From Rhineura floridana (lineage: Eukaryota > Chordata > Lepidosauria > Squamata > Rhineuridae): DNA of 64,000 nucleotides. The position numbers were made by a program, and so were the translations under genes. Every line of letters begins with the position of its first letter. The stretch's first letter is position 1. Positions 36,601 through 49,205 of the stretch are shown one piece after another. The DNA lies in contig NC_084482.1 of the NCBI RefSeq assembly GCF_030035675.1, positions 74,499,120 through 74,563,119 of the forward strand, written 5' to 3'. The notes beneath the pieces were generated by a model. It was not told the DNA's origin. It made no database searches and was given only the letters and a program-made list of their open reading frames with translations.

Positions 36601-37097
36601 GTCATCTGCGGTAAAAGTAGTCTTCAGCTGGCCAAGCTGAGAAATACTTACACATTGGTAAACAGTTTGTTTTCTTCCCTCTCTCCACCCCTTTCAGGCT
36701 ATTGGTGTCCCCCAAAGGACTACCATAGATATGTGTGAGCAGGCAGGCTGGTAAACTTTTGTTGTGAGCTTATTTGAAAGGCTATGATACTCATCATCTG
36801 AGTCTGCCTGATCTGAAGGCACAGAAACAGAACTGGAGTCTTCTAGAGGTAACACGTTCGACATCTGTTTCTGGCCGGGCTTCCGTTCGTCTTTACCCAG
36901 GCTTTGTGTTGAAATGAGCTCCCTAGAAGTGAAGTAAATGCCTCTTTCCAGAGCCTGCCTGTCCTTCTTAGTTCTCTCTTGCTAGCTTGTTTTTCATCTT
37001 GAGTTGATTCTTACTGTGCTCCTTTGTGCTCCCCCTCCACTTCTAGGTCCATACCTTGGGTGGCTGACCCTTGCTGCTGACTGGCTACATCTCCCTC

Positions 37098-40000
37098 ATG
37101 CCGCTTGGACTAGGCCGTCGGAAGAAGGCCCCGCCGCTGGTGGAGAATGAGGAAGCCGAGCCCATTCGCAGTGGCCTGGGTGGGGTGGGAGTAGGCAGCA
37201 TTGGTGGGGTGGCAGCACTTCAGCCTGGCCTTCCCCCACCCCCTGCCAGTCTCCGCCCTCGCTTGGTATTCCACACCCAGCTGGCCCACGGAAGTCCCAC
37301 TGGCCGGATTGAGGGCTTTACCAACGTCAAGGAACTGTACAGCAAAATTGCCGACGCCTTTAAAATCTCACCAGCTGAGGTAGGCTCAGTGTTGGTGTTT
37401 TCCTCGGAGTGCCCATTCAGCATCAGGATGGTTTTGTGCATGATTGGGGGGGGCAGAGATACTACAATTTGGATTGGCATGCCTGTCACAATAAATATCT
37501 GGAGGCCTAAGCTGGAGGTCAGTGGCCAAAAGCATCCAAGGTTCTTCCTTCAGGGATAGGCCACATTATGCACTCTGAGTATTATCTCTAAAAGTAGTTA
37601 GGATGTCTATAGTATCAGGTACTCATGCTTTCTTTCTCACTACTTTCTAGGTGATGTTCTGCACCTTAAATACCCACAAAGTGGACATGGAGAAGCTGTT
37701 GGGTGGCCAGATTGGCCTAGAGGATTTCATATTTGCCCACACAAAGGGTCAGAGGAAGGAGGTTGAAGTGTTCAAGTCTGAGGAAGCACTGGGCCTGACC
37801 ATCACAGACAACGGTGCTGGCTATGCTTTCATCAAGGTATCTTTGGGTAGAGCCAGCTTGTGCTGTGTTTGCTCTTCCATTGAATTATTGGTGGCCGTAG
37901 AGGGAGGGTATATAGGGCTTTCATTCTGTGGCTTTTTTTAAATTCGAATTTCTTGTACAGTGTGTTGCTTATACTGTTCTTTCTAATCTGTCAGCTTCAG
38001 AGAGGCTATGTTATATTCTAGAGTATTTTCCCAAGAGGGCACTAAGCCTAGTGCTTACCCCTAATCCTCATTCTGCGAGCCAAGATCCTTCTCTGATCTG
38101 AGCCTTTCTGGGAGCTAATGTCTTTCACAGGAGCAAGGAGTCCAAGCACACCGATTCCTGACAAAGACCAGTTAGCCTTTTTTCTGCCCTCTCTGGCTCA
38201 GAGTACATTCTCTTACCAAGTGGTTGTGTAATATGCATGGCTCTATAACACACTTGCTACAACCTCTTCTATGTGAAACATGATAACCAGGTCATTCTGT
38301 CTCTTGATAGGTCTAAACAAAGAAATCCTGATAAATCAAATTGTGTAGAAACTATAAATGTGCTTGGGGCAGTTTAGTTTAGAGAAAAAAGATAACTAAG
38401 GGTGATACAGAGGTTCATATAGATATTAGAGGAAGTGGATAGAAAATTTTTCTTACAGTTGTAGAACTTGGGACCACTCAGTTACATTGATTGGGAATAG
38501 ATTTGGGAGAGACAGAAGAAAATTATACAGACCACTTATTTAACTTGCTGTCACAAGATAGGCTGCTTGCCATTGGCTTAAATGATTTTAAAACTTCATA
38601 AATTCATGGAAGATTGGATGGCCCAGGGCTACTAGGCATAAAACCAAAAGGGAGCATCCATTTTCTCAGACAGTGTACCTGTTGGAAGGAGGATGCTGGA
38701 CTAGCTAGATCTTTGCTCTTATCTAGAATTGGTGATCTTACACTCTTTAAATTCTGTGCTAAAATTCTTTGAGTACTATGATAAGAAACCCTAAATTCCA
38801 ATTTAACAAAATTAGATATGCTTCTTTACATAGTGGCTTGGTCCACACATAACACTAAGCTACGGTTTATAAAACATGGATTAGCATTATGTGTGAATCC
38901 TACTTATTGGGTAAACTATAGTTTGTTTACTGCCAACAAAGTATGATCTGAAACCTTGGTTGGTTGGTTTGGCTTGCAAACCTGGTTTTGTATTAACCAC
39001 ACATAGGTGTTACAAGGAAACCCAGCACACTTTCTTAACCACTGTGTATTTGACTCCCCTGCTCCAGATGGTCACCAAGCTGCAAAGGCATGAGACAAGA
39101 GCAGCTGGAAAACAAACAAACCTTTTGAGAAACAAGCCATGATTTGTTTGATTGTCTGTGGGACAACTCATGGTTAACTTGTGGTTTGTTAAACCATGGC
39201 TTAAACAAACCATGGCTTAGCATTGCATGTGAACTAAGCCATTTTGTGGTACAGAATTTGGCTTTTGTTTGTATGTGTAGAATCTGGAATCTTTATTCCA
39301 TTTTTATTATTATTGGTCATTGATGAAGGAAAACTGAAGATCAGATCAGTGATGGACAGTTTGCTTGGCAGTGAGACTTGGTTCACATATTTAAATTTGG
39401 AACTAAATGTACAAGGAATATTTTTTAGAAGTTGAACTTCCTGTGACAGAAGTCCAAGGCCTATACAGAAGAACATGTTTATACTTGCTCACTATTTGCC
39501 CATCCTATCACAGATAATTTGTGGGATAATGGTACTAGAACTGCATGAGCTGGGGGAACATCCAAGCACCCTGAAATAAACCTGTACTATTGCGTACAGA
39601 AGCTTGTCCACCTGACTGCACCAACTTTACCCTACTCTCTTTTGAACGCCCAATGTCATGAAGGCTAGAAATTCTGTTTTTCCTTTTTTAACTATATGTG
39701 AAATTCTCAAGATATTCTGCAGGAGTATTGGATTCTGCTTTATATGTTATATGTTCCTAGATGCTTGGAACAGGGCTATGCCTCTGACAAAGCCTGTTTT
39801 GCTAGAGCCTCAATTCTCTTTGGAGTCTTGCTAATATTCCCCTGGTACAGCTGATTCATAAGCAAAGGATTAGCTAGCTCTGTTCTGAAAATTACTGGAG
39901 CCTTCTCTTTTTTCACAGTTCTGAGCATTTGCAAGGGCATACAATTGCATCTCCCGTACTCTCCCAAAGTCAGTATGCTGAGACCACTTGCCACATGGTC

Positions 40001-41931
40001 CTGTAGAGACCTGGGCACTGAATTTCATCCTATCCCTCAGAGGCTACGTACCCATGTGTACCCATATGTGCTCTTTTGCTGTAAATAAATTATAGCTCTG
40101 CCTTCCCAAATTGGTGGTGTTAAATACTTCATTTTCTCTTAGAGCAGCTGGAAGTTCCTGTGAACAGCACAACCTGTGCTTTCTTAAGAAAGTGTAAAGG
40201 AGCCCTGGGACTAGTAGCAGGGAAGCCAGCTCAGTATCTTTGGATAGAGAAAAAATCTTCACATGTCATGAAGCAAACCTGCCACAGCACCTGCTGTGTA
40301 GTAAATAAACGGTTGCTGCACTCCACCCAGGTTTCATCTGTTTCTCAGTCCTAAAGGAAATGACTGTGTATTGTCACAGGATGATCTGAGGGAGTCCATG
40401 CCCTTTTAAAAGCAGCACAACACTACAGTATTTGTTGTTTAATGTGATGTTTTGCTGTTCCAATTATTTAAGCAGCTTTAGAACAGAGGTCTGCTCACCA
40501 TTACCTAAGCAAACAGAACCTTTCCAAGCAGGCACTGCCTGACTGCTCTAGTTTCAGGAGTGTTCTCTGCTCTCATTAGCAATACTTTCTATTTCCCTTC
40601 AGGAGTCTGCACTTCCTGATAGATCCCTAGTACCAGAAATCACTTGTAACCCCTCTCCATGCTTAATTGACAGAGTGTTTATGCCACATGCTGCTTGCAT
40701 GCAGTATAAACATGCACAGGTAACGTTTCACACTCTGTTTGTAGTCCTAGGCATTTCTCTGCTCTTGCAAGGCAAAACTGCAAGAAAACACCCAGGGAAA
40801 TGAATGCTACTACCCTGCTGCAGTATAATATAAGCAGTCTATTTGGGAAACATGGATTAGGAATTAGGTGGATTCAGAGCACGTAGTATCTGCAGGCATG
40901 TGTGAAGAAGGCTTATATTCTTTGGGCTTCATCTGCTTGTTATTTGGTGAACTAGAAGCACTGTTCTTTTTCTGGACTGCTTCCAGGAGTATAACTTCGC
41001 TTGGTGGGGTGGGGTTATGCCTCCATACAAGGTGTCTGACAATTGCTTCTGCAGGAAACAGGATGCCAGACTGGTTGGGCTACTGTTCACATCCAGTAAG
41101 AGTCAATTAGAAATAAAAGTGTAATTATGATTCATGATCCTCAAGAAGTTGCAGGCTCAGCACTGGAGCAAAGCAGGGTATGCAATGCATGTCCATGGGT
41201 TGAGGGTCATGGTGGATCCCAAGGCTGAAACAGGTAGAAGGATATGGGACTGAGGTGTTTAAATATGCAGTACTGGGTTTCTTACTACTTAAAACAGTAC
41301 ATGGTCCCTTCTACTTGGAGGCCTCACGCAGACCATTCTTGCACTCTTTTAAAAATAGGTGGTGATGCCTGTGGCAGAATACTCACCAAGAGATTGGGCA
41401 TCTTGGCACACAATTTGTCTGGTTTTAGCCAGGTGTTAGAAAAGCATCCAAGAGAAGGAACATTCTGTCATTGGCTTGATTTATCATGAGCTTCTGTCTG
41501 TATGTGTGTCTCTGTCTCACACACACGCACCCTTCCTTCCCTGAAGACAGACTGACAGTTGTCAGTCATATAGAGAAGGGTCATGAATCTGGAATAGATG
41601 AGTGAGGTCCAGGGTCAGCTTAGAGCCTGCCTCTATTGCCATACTGTCTGTCACTTCAATTTTGGCCAGATTGCCTTCTGAGGTTCTCAAGGTTGGTTGT
41701 GTGATTGGGTCTGCATTTGCAAATGGATTGTCCCCATTTGTTGTTGGCAGAGAATCAAGGAAGGAAGTGTTATTGACCGGATCAAAGTCATCAACGTGGG
41801 GGACATGATCGAGTCTATCAACGGTCAGAGTCTCATTGGATGTCGGCATTATGAGGTCGCAAAAATGCTGAAGGACTTGCCCAAAGGCCGCACTTTCACA
41901 CTGAAGCTCACTGAGCCCCGGAAGGCTTTTG
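37098..41931 (+). CDS. GIPC1: GIPC PDZ domain-containing family member 1, 5' part (3 coding exons)
   Basis: Scaffold protein that binds C-terminal tails of receptors through its PDZ domain and myosin VI through its GH2 domain, in endocytic trafficking. Coding exons are 37098-37379, 37651-37836 and 41751-41931, joined by GT-AG introns in phases 0 and 0; the last donor (G|gtaagt) is phase 1. An acceptor (cttctag) ends at 37046, giving 51 bases of 5' UTR, and 37098 is the first ATG of that exon. The start [19 protein letters not shown] matches vertebrate GIPC1. The 216 codons cover the N-terminal Gly/Pro-rich part, GH1 ([20 protein letters not shown] ... [14 protein letters not shown]) and PDZ, with carboxylate loop ALGLTI and [15 protein letters not shown]. 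About 117 residues, including GH2, should follow but no matching exon was seen to 64000. No break is seen in the exons present. Confidence 0.95.
37837..41750 (+). other. GIPC1 intron between second and third coding exons
   Basis: 3.9 kb, starting gtatct and ending ttgttggcag. It holds one large foldback MITE (38834-39241) and a short GT/CA-rich run at about 41500-41530. No further exon is recognised. Confidence 0.85.
38834..39241. mobile_element. foldback MITE, about 408 bp
   Basis: The first about 45 bases ('tggcttggtccacacat...', containing 'ctaagc') and the last about 48 bases (ending '...catgtgaactaagcca') are imperfect reverse complements. Both contain repeated 'aaccatggctta'-like units. 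No open reading frame of note. hAT-like by style, but an 8-bp duplication was not confirmed. Confidence 0.7.
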
Positions 41932-42027
41932 GTAAGTGTCGTCTGCTGACTAGATTGCTGGGAAGTGTAAAGGAAAATAGCTGACTTGTGGCTGGGGAGT
42001 TGGAAGTGTGCTGCTTCTCAAAGTGAC

Positions 42028-45000
42028 CATTGTTGTTATGTTCCTTCAAGTCGAGTACAACTTATGGCGACCCTATGAATCAGCGACCTCTAAGAGCATC
42101 TGTCATGAACCACCCTGTTCAGATCTTGTAAGTTCAGGTCTGTGGCTTCCTCTATGGAATCAACCCATCTCTTGTTTGGCCTTCCTCTTTTCTCTACACC
42201 CTTCTGTTTTTCTCAGCATTATTGTCTTTCCTAGTGAATCATGTCTTCTCATGATGTGTCCAAAGATAACCTCAGTTTCATTATTTTAGCATCTAATGAT
42301 AGTTCTGGATTAATTTGTTCTGACACCCAATTATTTCTTTTTCGCAGTCCATGGTATGCACAAAGCTCTCCTCCAACACCACCTTTCAAATGAGTTGATT
42401 TTTCTCTTATCTGCTTTTTTCACTGTCCAACTTTCACATCCATACATAAATATCGGGAATACCATGGTCTGAATGATCCTGACTTTCGTGTTCAGTGATA
42501 CATCTTTGCATTTGAGGACCTTTTCTAGTTCTGTCATAGCTACCCTCCACAGTCCTAACCTTCTTCTGATTTCTTAACTATTGTCTCCATTTTGGTTAAT
42601 GACTGTGCCAAGGTATTGATAATCCTTGACAAGTTCAATGTCCTCATTGTCAACTTTAAAGTTACATAAATCTTCTGTTGTCATTACTTTAGTCTTTTTG
42701 AAGTTCAGCTGTCATCCTGCTTTTGTGCTTTCCTCTTTAACTTTCATTAGCATTCGTTTTAAATCATTACTGGTTTCTGCTAGTAGTATGGTATCATCTA
42801 CATATCTTAAATTATTGATATTTCTCCCTCCAATTTTCACACCTCCTTCATCTTGGTCCAATCCTGTTTTCCGTATAATATGTTCTGCGTATAGATTAAA
42901 TAAATAGGGTGACAAAATACACCCCTGTCTCGCACCCTTTCCAATGAGGAACCAGTCAGTTTCTCCATATTCTGTCCTTACAGTAGCCTCTTGTCCAGAG
43001 CGTAGGTTGCGCATCAGGACAATCTGATGCTGTGGCACTCCCATTTCTTTTAAAGCATTCCATAAGTCGTAATCAACTTGAAGGCACATAACAACAACAA
43101 ATGGTTCTTCATGATCTACACAGTCAAAGGCTTTGCTGTAATCTATAAGGCAAAGGGTGATTTTCTTCTGAAATTCCTTGGTCCGTTCCATTATCCAACG
43201 TATGTTTGTGATATATCTGGTGCCTCTTCCCTTTCTAAATCCAGCTTGGATATCTGACATTTCTTGCTCCATATATGGTAAGAGCCTTTGTTGTAGAATC
43301 TTGAGCATTACTTTACTTGCATGGGATATTAAGGCACTAGTTCGATAATTACCGCATTCCCTGGGATCCCCTTTCTTTGGAATTGGGATGTATATGGAAC
43401 GCTTCCAGTCTGTGGGCCATTGTTTAGTTTTCCATATTTCTTGACAGATTTTTGTCAAAATTTGGACAGATTCAGTCTCAGTAGCTTGTAGCAACTCTAT
43501 CGGTATGCCATCTGTTCCTGGTGATTTGTTTCTTCCAAGTATTTTAAGAGCAGCTTTCACCTCGTATTCTAAAATTTCTGGTTCTTCATCATATGTTTCC
43601 TCTGTGAATGAATCTGTCATCCTTGCATCTCTTTTATAGAGTTTTTCAGTGTATTGCTTCCATCTTCCTTTTATTTCATCTCGGTCAGTCAGTGTGTTCC
43701 CTTGTTGATTATTCAACATCCCTACTCTTGGTTTAAATTTCCCTTTCATTTATCTAATATTTTGGAACAGGGCTCTTGTTCTTCCCTTTTTGTTGTCCTC
43801 TATTATTTCTATACAGTAACTATTGTAATAGTTCTCTTTTTCCCTACATACTAGTCACTGTATTGTTGCATTTAGGGTTCTGACTGTGTTTCTGTCTCCT
43901 TTTGCTTTTGCTTTCCTTCTTTCTTTAACCATTTTAAGAGTTTCTTCAGTCATCCATTGAGGTCTTTCTCTCTTTTTAACTAGAGGTATTGTCTTTTTGC
44001 ATTCTTCCCTGATAACGTCTCTGACTTCTTTCCATAGTTCTTCTGGTTCTCTGTCAACTAAGTTTAAAGCCTCAAACCTGTTCCTTATTTGATCTTTATA
44101 TGCTTCTGGGATGTTATTTAAATTGTATTTTGGCATTATAATTGCTTTGTTGTTCTTCTTTAGCTTCACTCTGATTTTTGATACGACCAGTTCATGATCT
44201 GTACCGCAGTCTGCTCCTGGTCTTGTTTTTGCAGAAAGTATGGAACTTCTCCATCTTCTGCTACCAATTATATAATCAATTTGATTCCTATATTGACCAT
44301 TTGGTGATGTCCACATGTACAGTCTTTTCTGTTGCTTGAAAAAAGGTGTTTGCAAGAAACAAATTATTGGCTTCACAGAATTCAGTAAGTCTCCTGCTTC
44401 ATTTCTGTCTCCTAGGCCCCATTTCCCCACAATCTCTAGTTCTTCTCTGTTCCCTACTTTTGCATTCCAATCCCCCATGATTATCAGCACATCTTGTTTT
44501 GGTGTGTGATCATTTTCTTCCTGTACTTCTGCGTAAAATCTCTCCCTCTTCTTCTGCTTTTGCTGTTGGAGCATAGACTTGGATGATGGTTATGTTAATA
44601 GTTTTCCCATTTAATCTCATTGATATCACTTGCTCAGACCTTGCGTTGTAGCTCCTAATTGCTTTTGCTACATCACTTCTCACTATTAAAGCAACCCCAT
44701 TTCTTCTTAATTTCTCATTTCCTGCATAAAATATTTTGTAGTTGCCTGATTGAAAATGCCCCATTCCCGTCCATTTTAATTCACTTGCGCCAAGTATTGT
44801 AATGTTGATACGCTCCATTTCTTGCTAACTTTCCCTGGTTCATGCTTCGAACATTCCATGTTCCTGTTGTGTCCATCGTACAGCTCCAGACTCTCCTTTT
44901 GTATCTGTGCCCATCAGCCTCTGGGCTTCCTTTCGGCTTTGACCCAGCTGCATCATTAATCACAGCACTACTCATACTTGTCCTTTGTTCTTCCCCAGTA

Positions 45001-45300
45001 GCTCAGTGAGTGCCTTCTGACCTGGGGGTCTCATCTTCCAGCACTATCTTGTGTTGCATTTTGGATACTCTGTTCATAGGGTTTTCGTGGTAAGGGATAT
45101 TCAGAAGTGGTTTACCATTGCCTTCCTCTGAGTTTGGATGCATCTTAGTCTGGTGTCTCAGCTTTTGACCATTTCGCCTTGGGTGCCCCTGCTGAATCTA
45201 GCCTCTTGGTCTAGGCTCCTGACGGTATTGCTCTCAGCTTCTTCAACACTCAAACCCCCTCACCATGTTAAGGTGTGCATCCTAGAGGAGGAAAGTGACC
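42028..45300 (-). mobile_element. BovB (RTE) LINE, near full length, decayed
   Basis: Minus strand, running 5' to 3' from about 45300 to 42028. Its 5' region precedes an endonuclease part with ELKWTGMGHFQSGNYKIFY (44510-44818) and the catalytic-type IIMGDWNAKVG (43855-44574). The reverse transcriptase (42712-43749, 345 residues) has NKSPGTDGIPIELLQ, SKAFDCVDHE, GKGARQGCILSPYLFNLYAE and the catalytic YVDD. The C-terminal MVFPIFMYGCESWTVKKAD part is at 42331-42537. These parts lie in several frames, so frameshifts and stops have killed it. The tail is the BovB 3' end. It sits about 100 bases past the third GIPC1 coding exon, antisense to the gene. Confidence 0.93.
43064..43100 (+). repeat. minimal BovB/SINE tail insertion inside BovB reverse transcriptase
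   Basis: About 37 bases reading 'agtcgtaatcaacttgaagg' and 'cacataacaacaacaa' are the last bases of a BovB-type 3' end in plus orientation, placed inside the minus-strand BovB just after SKAFDCVDHE. The host reading frame runs through it, adding about 15 foreign residues. No counterpart exists in the copy at 12.4 kb. Confidence 0.7.
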
Positions 45301-45769
45301 ATAGCTGAGCTATTTTTACAAGGCTAGAGATAATTTAGTTGGGCTCAGTTTCTCCCTTCTTTTATACTCTAATCCTTCTGGTCACTGATTGCAGATAAGG
45401 AAAACAGGCTCATTTAGTCCTAGGGGGCATGTTGCAATCACCAGCCAATTCATTGGTTAGTGGGAAGGTAAAATTAGGGAGTCTGTAAATTGATGCCTCC
45501 CACTACTTCTCTAGGCTTCAGGATACAGTTTTTCTTGGATTGCCCTTGATTACAATAGTCTGAGGTGGGACCTTTTTTTTTTTTTGCTCAGGGGCAGCAT
45601 TTCCTCTTGACTAAGACTCTGAGGGTTGCATTCCTGCAGTGGGCAATGCCATCCCGCAGTCTCTTGCTCTCCCGTGCAGTCCTGCATGGTGCAGTCCTCA
45701 AGCAAAATGTCAGTATATTAACTCAGCAATTGATAATCTTGCTGAAAAATGAGGTAGCAGGTAGAGATT

Positions 45770-46153
45770 GGAAAAATGGACTGCCTTCAAGTCAATCCTG
45801 ACTTATGGCTACCCTATGAATAGGGTTTTCACGGTAAGCAGTATTCGGGGGGGGGGGTTACCATTGCCTCCCTCCAAGGCTAGTCCTCCCCAGCTGGCTA
45901 GGAACTGCTCAGCTTGCCACAGCTGCACAAGCCAGCCCCTTCCTTGTAACTGCCAGCTGGAGGGCAGCTGGGCTCCTTGGGACTATGCAGCTTGCCCATG
46001 GCTGCAAAGGTGGCAGGGCACGTAACCCCTGAGCCACTCATTGTGGAGGTGATCTTTAGCTGGCCCTTGACACCCAGGAGACATGAGCAGGGATTTGAAC
46101 TCACAGACTCTGGACTCCCAGCCAGGCTTTCCTCCCCACTGTGCTATAGCTGA
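45770..46153 (-). repeat. long composite SINE, copy 2
   Basis: Minus-strand copy of the 34.3 and 49.2 kb elements. The tail at the left ('ctgccttcaagtcaatcctg') is followed by the core with a G11 run at about 45847-45857, the long middle module, the B-box region ('ggatttgaactcac', about 46093) and the head with 'cactgtgctatagc' at about 46138-46151. Confidence 0.88.
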
Positions 46154-47607
46154 AGGGTTCACATGTTATTCATGCGGCACTATTGAAAATGAAGTCAGAC
46201 ATACTTCTGACTGGGAATCTTATTTGGAAATTGACTCAATAACTCTAGTACAATGGCAATCAAATTCTTTCTGCTTTGATGAAAGACTGAGGGCAAAGCC
46301 AGACTTTTAATATTAGCTTGCATTTTCATTTTCTGCACCTAATCTCTACCTGATTCCCACTCAGAAGTATGTGTGACTTCAGCTAATGACATGGCCTGGT
46401 TCAAAAACCTGTGGCTTACCATTGGTAGTTAAGCGTTTTAATTTCAATGGCTACATTCCAAAATAAGGAGGTTTATAGGCAGTTCATCTAAGGAAGAACT
46501 GTTTTAACACTTGACAAACACTTGGTTTAACAGGAGAAAGTTGACAAAGGGTGTGTTTGAATTCTGTACTTCCTGCAAGCTGATATCCTTGTAGCTTCTG
46601 GCCTGAACTTGGACAGAGCAAAGCATGGTTTCCATTTTGCTTATAACATACAAGACAAAGTCATAATTCTACAGCTAATACAGATGCACAGAGGTTTCCA
46701 TGATGTATATGAAACTGACTTTTAATTAGAGATGAGATTCACTCCCTGCCAGTCTGCCCCATCCAGCTCACCCCCAGCATTACAGAGGAGGCAGGAGAGA
46801 AGGGGCCCTACTGGGGGGCGGAATCTGATCCCTACTTTTACTTCAACACACAGTCCTTTGTGTCAAAGGACTTAGGAGAGAAGTGGGTGGGCTCTGTTTC
46901 AGTTGGCATCAAGCTCACCTGAGCTTAGAGTAAAGGAAGCTTGTCCTCTTGTAGTGTGCAGTGTTAAAAATAGCAATAGAGTACTAGAGCACCATTCCCT
47001 ATTCGGGGGGCAGGATGGGAACTAGAGTAGTAGTCTCTTGTTCTCCAAGATCCTTAAAAGAAACATGGGTGGGATGTAGCATTCATCAGGCCCAACTTAT
47101 TTTTGTGATTTGGTGATAGTGCAGAAAAAGCAAGTTTCTAATTATAGATGAGCTGCTGTGCTTAATAATGTGTGGGTAATACCTGTTGAAATCTGAAGCC
47201 AGATAAGTGGCAGAATAAGATGTCCAGTGGCTGGAGAGGGCCTTAGTGCCCTTTCTTCAATCTCTTTGCTGCTCCCCATAAAATCCAGAACATATTATGA
47301 AAAATGACATGATTTAGACAGACCAGTTTGCTTAACATAGAATTTAAATTATGTGGGTCCAGAATTATTTTTCAAGGGTAGATAGAGTATGTAAGGCGCG
47401 GAAAATAAGGTTGAAGCACCAGTTGACTGTTATGCGGTAAAGTGGCCAACAGATGTCGCTGCTGCTGCACCATTACCTCAGTTGCATAGTCTTCAACAGA
47501 GTGGACATTTTACATTTGCAGAATAACTCTTATTCAAATTAGCTGTGGCTTCAGGCCCAAGTGGTAGTTTGTCATTGATCTAATTTCTAATGTAATGATC
47601 TAATGTA
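46154..47607. other. gene-free intronic stretch
   Basis: No exon or recognisable repeat was found here. Confidence 0.45.
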
Positions 47608-47690
47608 ACGGATCTGCCACCCTGAGCTTCTGGTAGGATGAAGGGTGGGATATAATTCAAATAATTATTAAATAAATAAATAATTTGTAT
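47608..47690 (+). repeat. L2-type 3' tail
   Basis: Plus-strand 'gccaccctgagcttctgg', then 'aagggtgggatataattcaa' and an (AATA)n tail at about 47664-47682. Confidence 0.65.
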
Positions 47691-47885
47691 ATAATTTTCT
47701 TGAGCATGGTGACAATTCAAGCCGTAGCTGAAACAGAAATTGCAATAAGTCCCTGATACATTTTAAGACATTTTTAATCCTTTTCAGTAAAGTTCTTCAG
47801 AAAATGAATAAGTTTGGGCTTCATATTACTTGCCTCCCTTCATCTTTAGTGTTTCTTAGCAGTTACTGTTTTCAAATATCTCTCC

Positions 47886-48495
47886 CAATTACAATTGTAA
47901 TAATATCCAGCCCTTCTTCACAAAGGAGCCCGGGGTGGACAACACAACAATAAAAAAGCAGTTAAAATATTTCAAAAACGTTTAAAAACAACCATTTGTT
48001 CTCTGCTCTCAGCTCATACTTTCAGGGTTGCCAGGAACAGTATCTTTCAGCCATCAAATGTTGAATGTTATTAAATTTCCCCTAAATGTTCATAATGATG
48101 GAGACTGACACACCTCATTAGGGAGGGCATTCTATAAATAGGAAACCACTACTGAGAAGGCCCTGTCACAGATCACTGCCAACCGGGCAACACCCAGGGT
48201 GGCACACCAACAGGGCCTCCCTGCTGACTAAGACCTGAGATGGTTGATACTGGGAAAGGCACTCTTTTAGGTACTTGGGTCCTAAGCCATTTAGAGCTTT
48301 TTATGCTAGTACTAACACTGTGAACTGGGCCTGGTTAGTTCACCAGCAGTCAGTGCAGTACTCTCAGGACTGCTGGCACATGGTCCTGCCATGAGCAACA
48401 GCCTCTGGACCATCTTCAAGGACAGCCCCACATAGAGCACATTATAGCAATCCAGGCAGGAGGTCACCAGAGCATGGACTATAGAGATAGCAACT
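47886..48495 (-). repeat. long L2-tailed dispersed repeat
   Basis: On the minus strand the 3' end at the left is L2-like ('gtccaccccgggctccttt', then 'gggctggatattatta'). About 500 bp upstream of it contain segments such as 'ccaaccgggcaacacccagg' and 'tttaggtacttgggtcctaa' (plus-strand reading), typical of a common reptile interspersed repeat. No protein frame is seen. I cannot name the subfamily. Confidence 0.6.
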
Positions 48496-49205
48496 TCCTG
48501 TTAATGGGTAACTACAGTTTTCGGTATTTTAACAAGCACCCATACCCTGCACACACGCGACACAGGAGCTTTGTTTAGCATCTGCACCAAAGGATTTACA
48601 AGGTGGCTGAGGAAATACTCAAATGTACTACTTAAAATCACTTTTTTGCAGTCCCAGGACTTGTAGAACTTACTTCATGTGAAATGTACATTTGATTTAA
48701 AACATCTCTCTCATGCATTAGCAAAACACATACTGCATACAAAAAGCACCTTGGGTGTTTTGGACAATCCCTTGAGAGGCAGCCCAGCCCCATGGTTCAG
48801 ATCTGGGGCACTTCTGCCTCATTTGAAATTTTGGTACAACAGTCTCCTTTCACCAATAGAGGTCAGGATGGCATCAGCTAGCCAGCATTCTGTATCCCTG
48901 AGCCAAATCTCTGTTGGGAGGAAGAAGCTGCTTTCACACATGCCCTTCCAAGGCAGGCAGAGAGGATGGCCTTGCCATGTAGCAGGGTGAAACAGTCTAC
49001 TTTAGGCAGCCCCGTTGTGTGTGGGGGGAGGCAGAACAGGGATTGGTGTTTGAATGTTGCAGAAAGACTTCATATAATGTTGGCCCTGATTTGTTGCGGG
49101 GGAGGGGGAGCATTCCAGCTCTTCTTCAGCAGCAAAATGGCTTGGGCCAGCACTGCAAGCAGACTTTTGACAGGGCCCTTTTATCCTATTGGTAAAGCTT
49201 TCTCT

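Noticed and set aside
37071-37097. Upstream in-frame start for GIPC1 giving nine extra residues
   Set aside because: The codon at 37071 is CTG, and the ATG at 37098 begins the conserved [11 protein letters not shown]-terminus.
47886-48495. A CRISPR-like or clustered direct repeat array
   Set aside because: No regularly spaced identical repeats; the block is one interspersed repeat.
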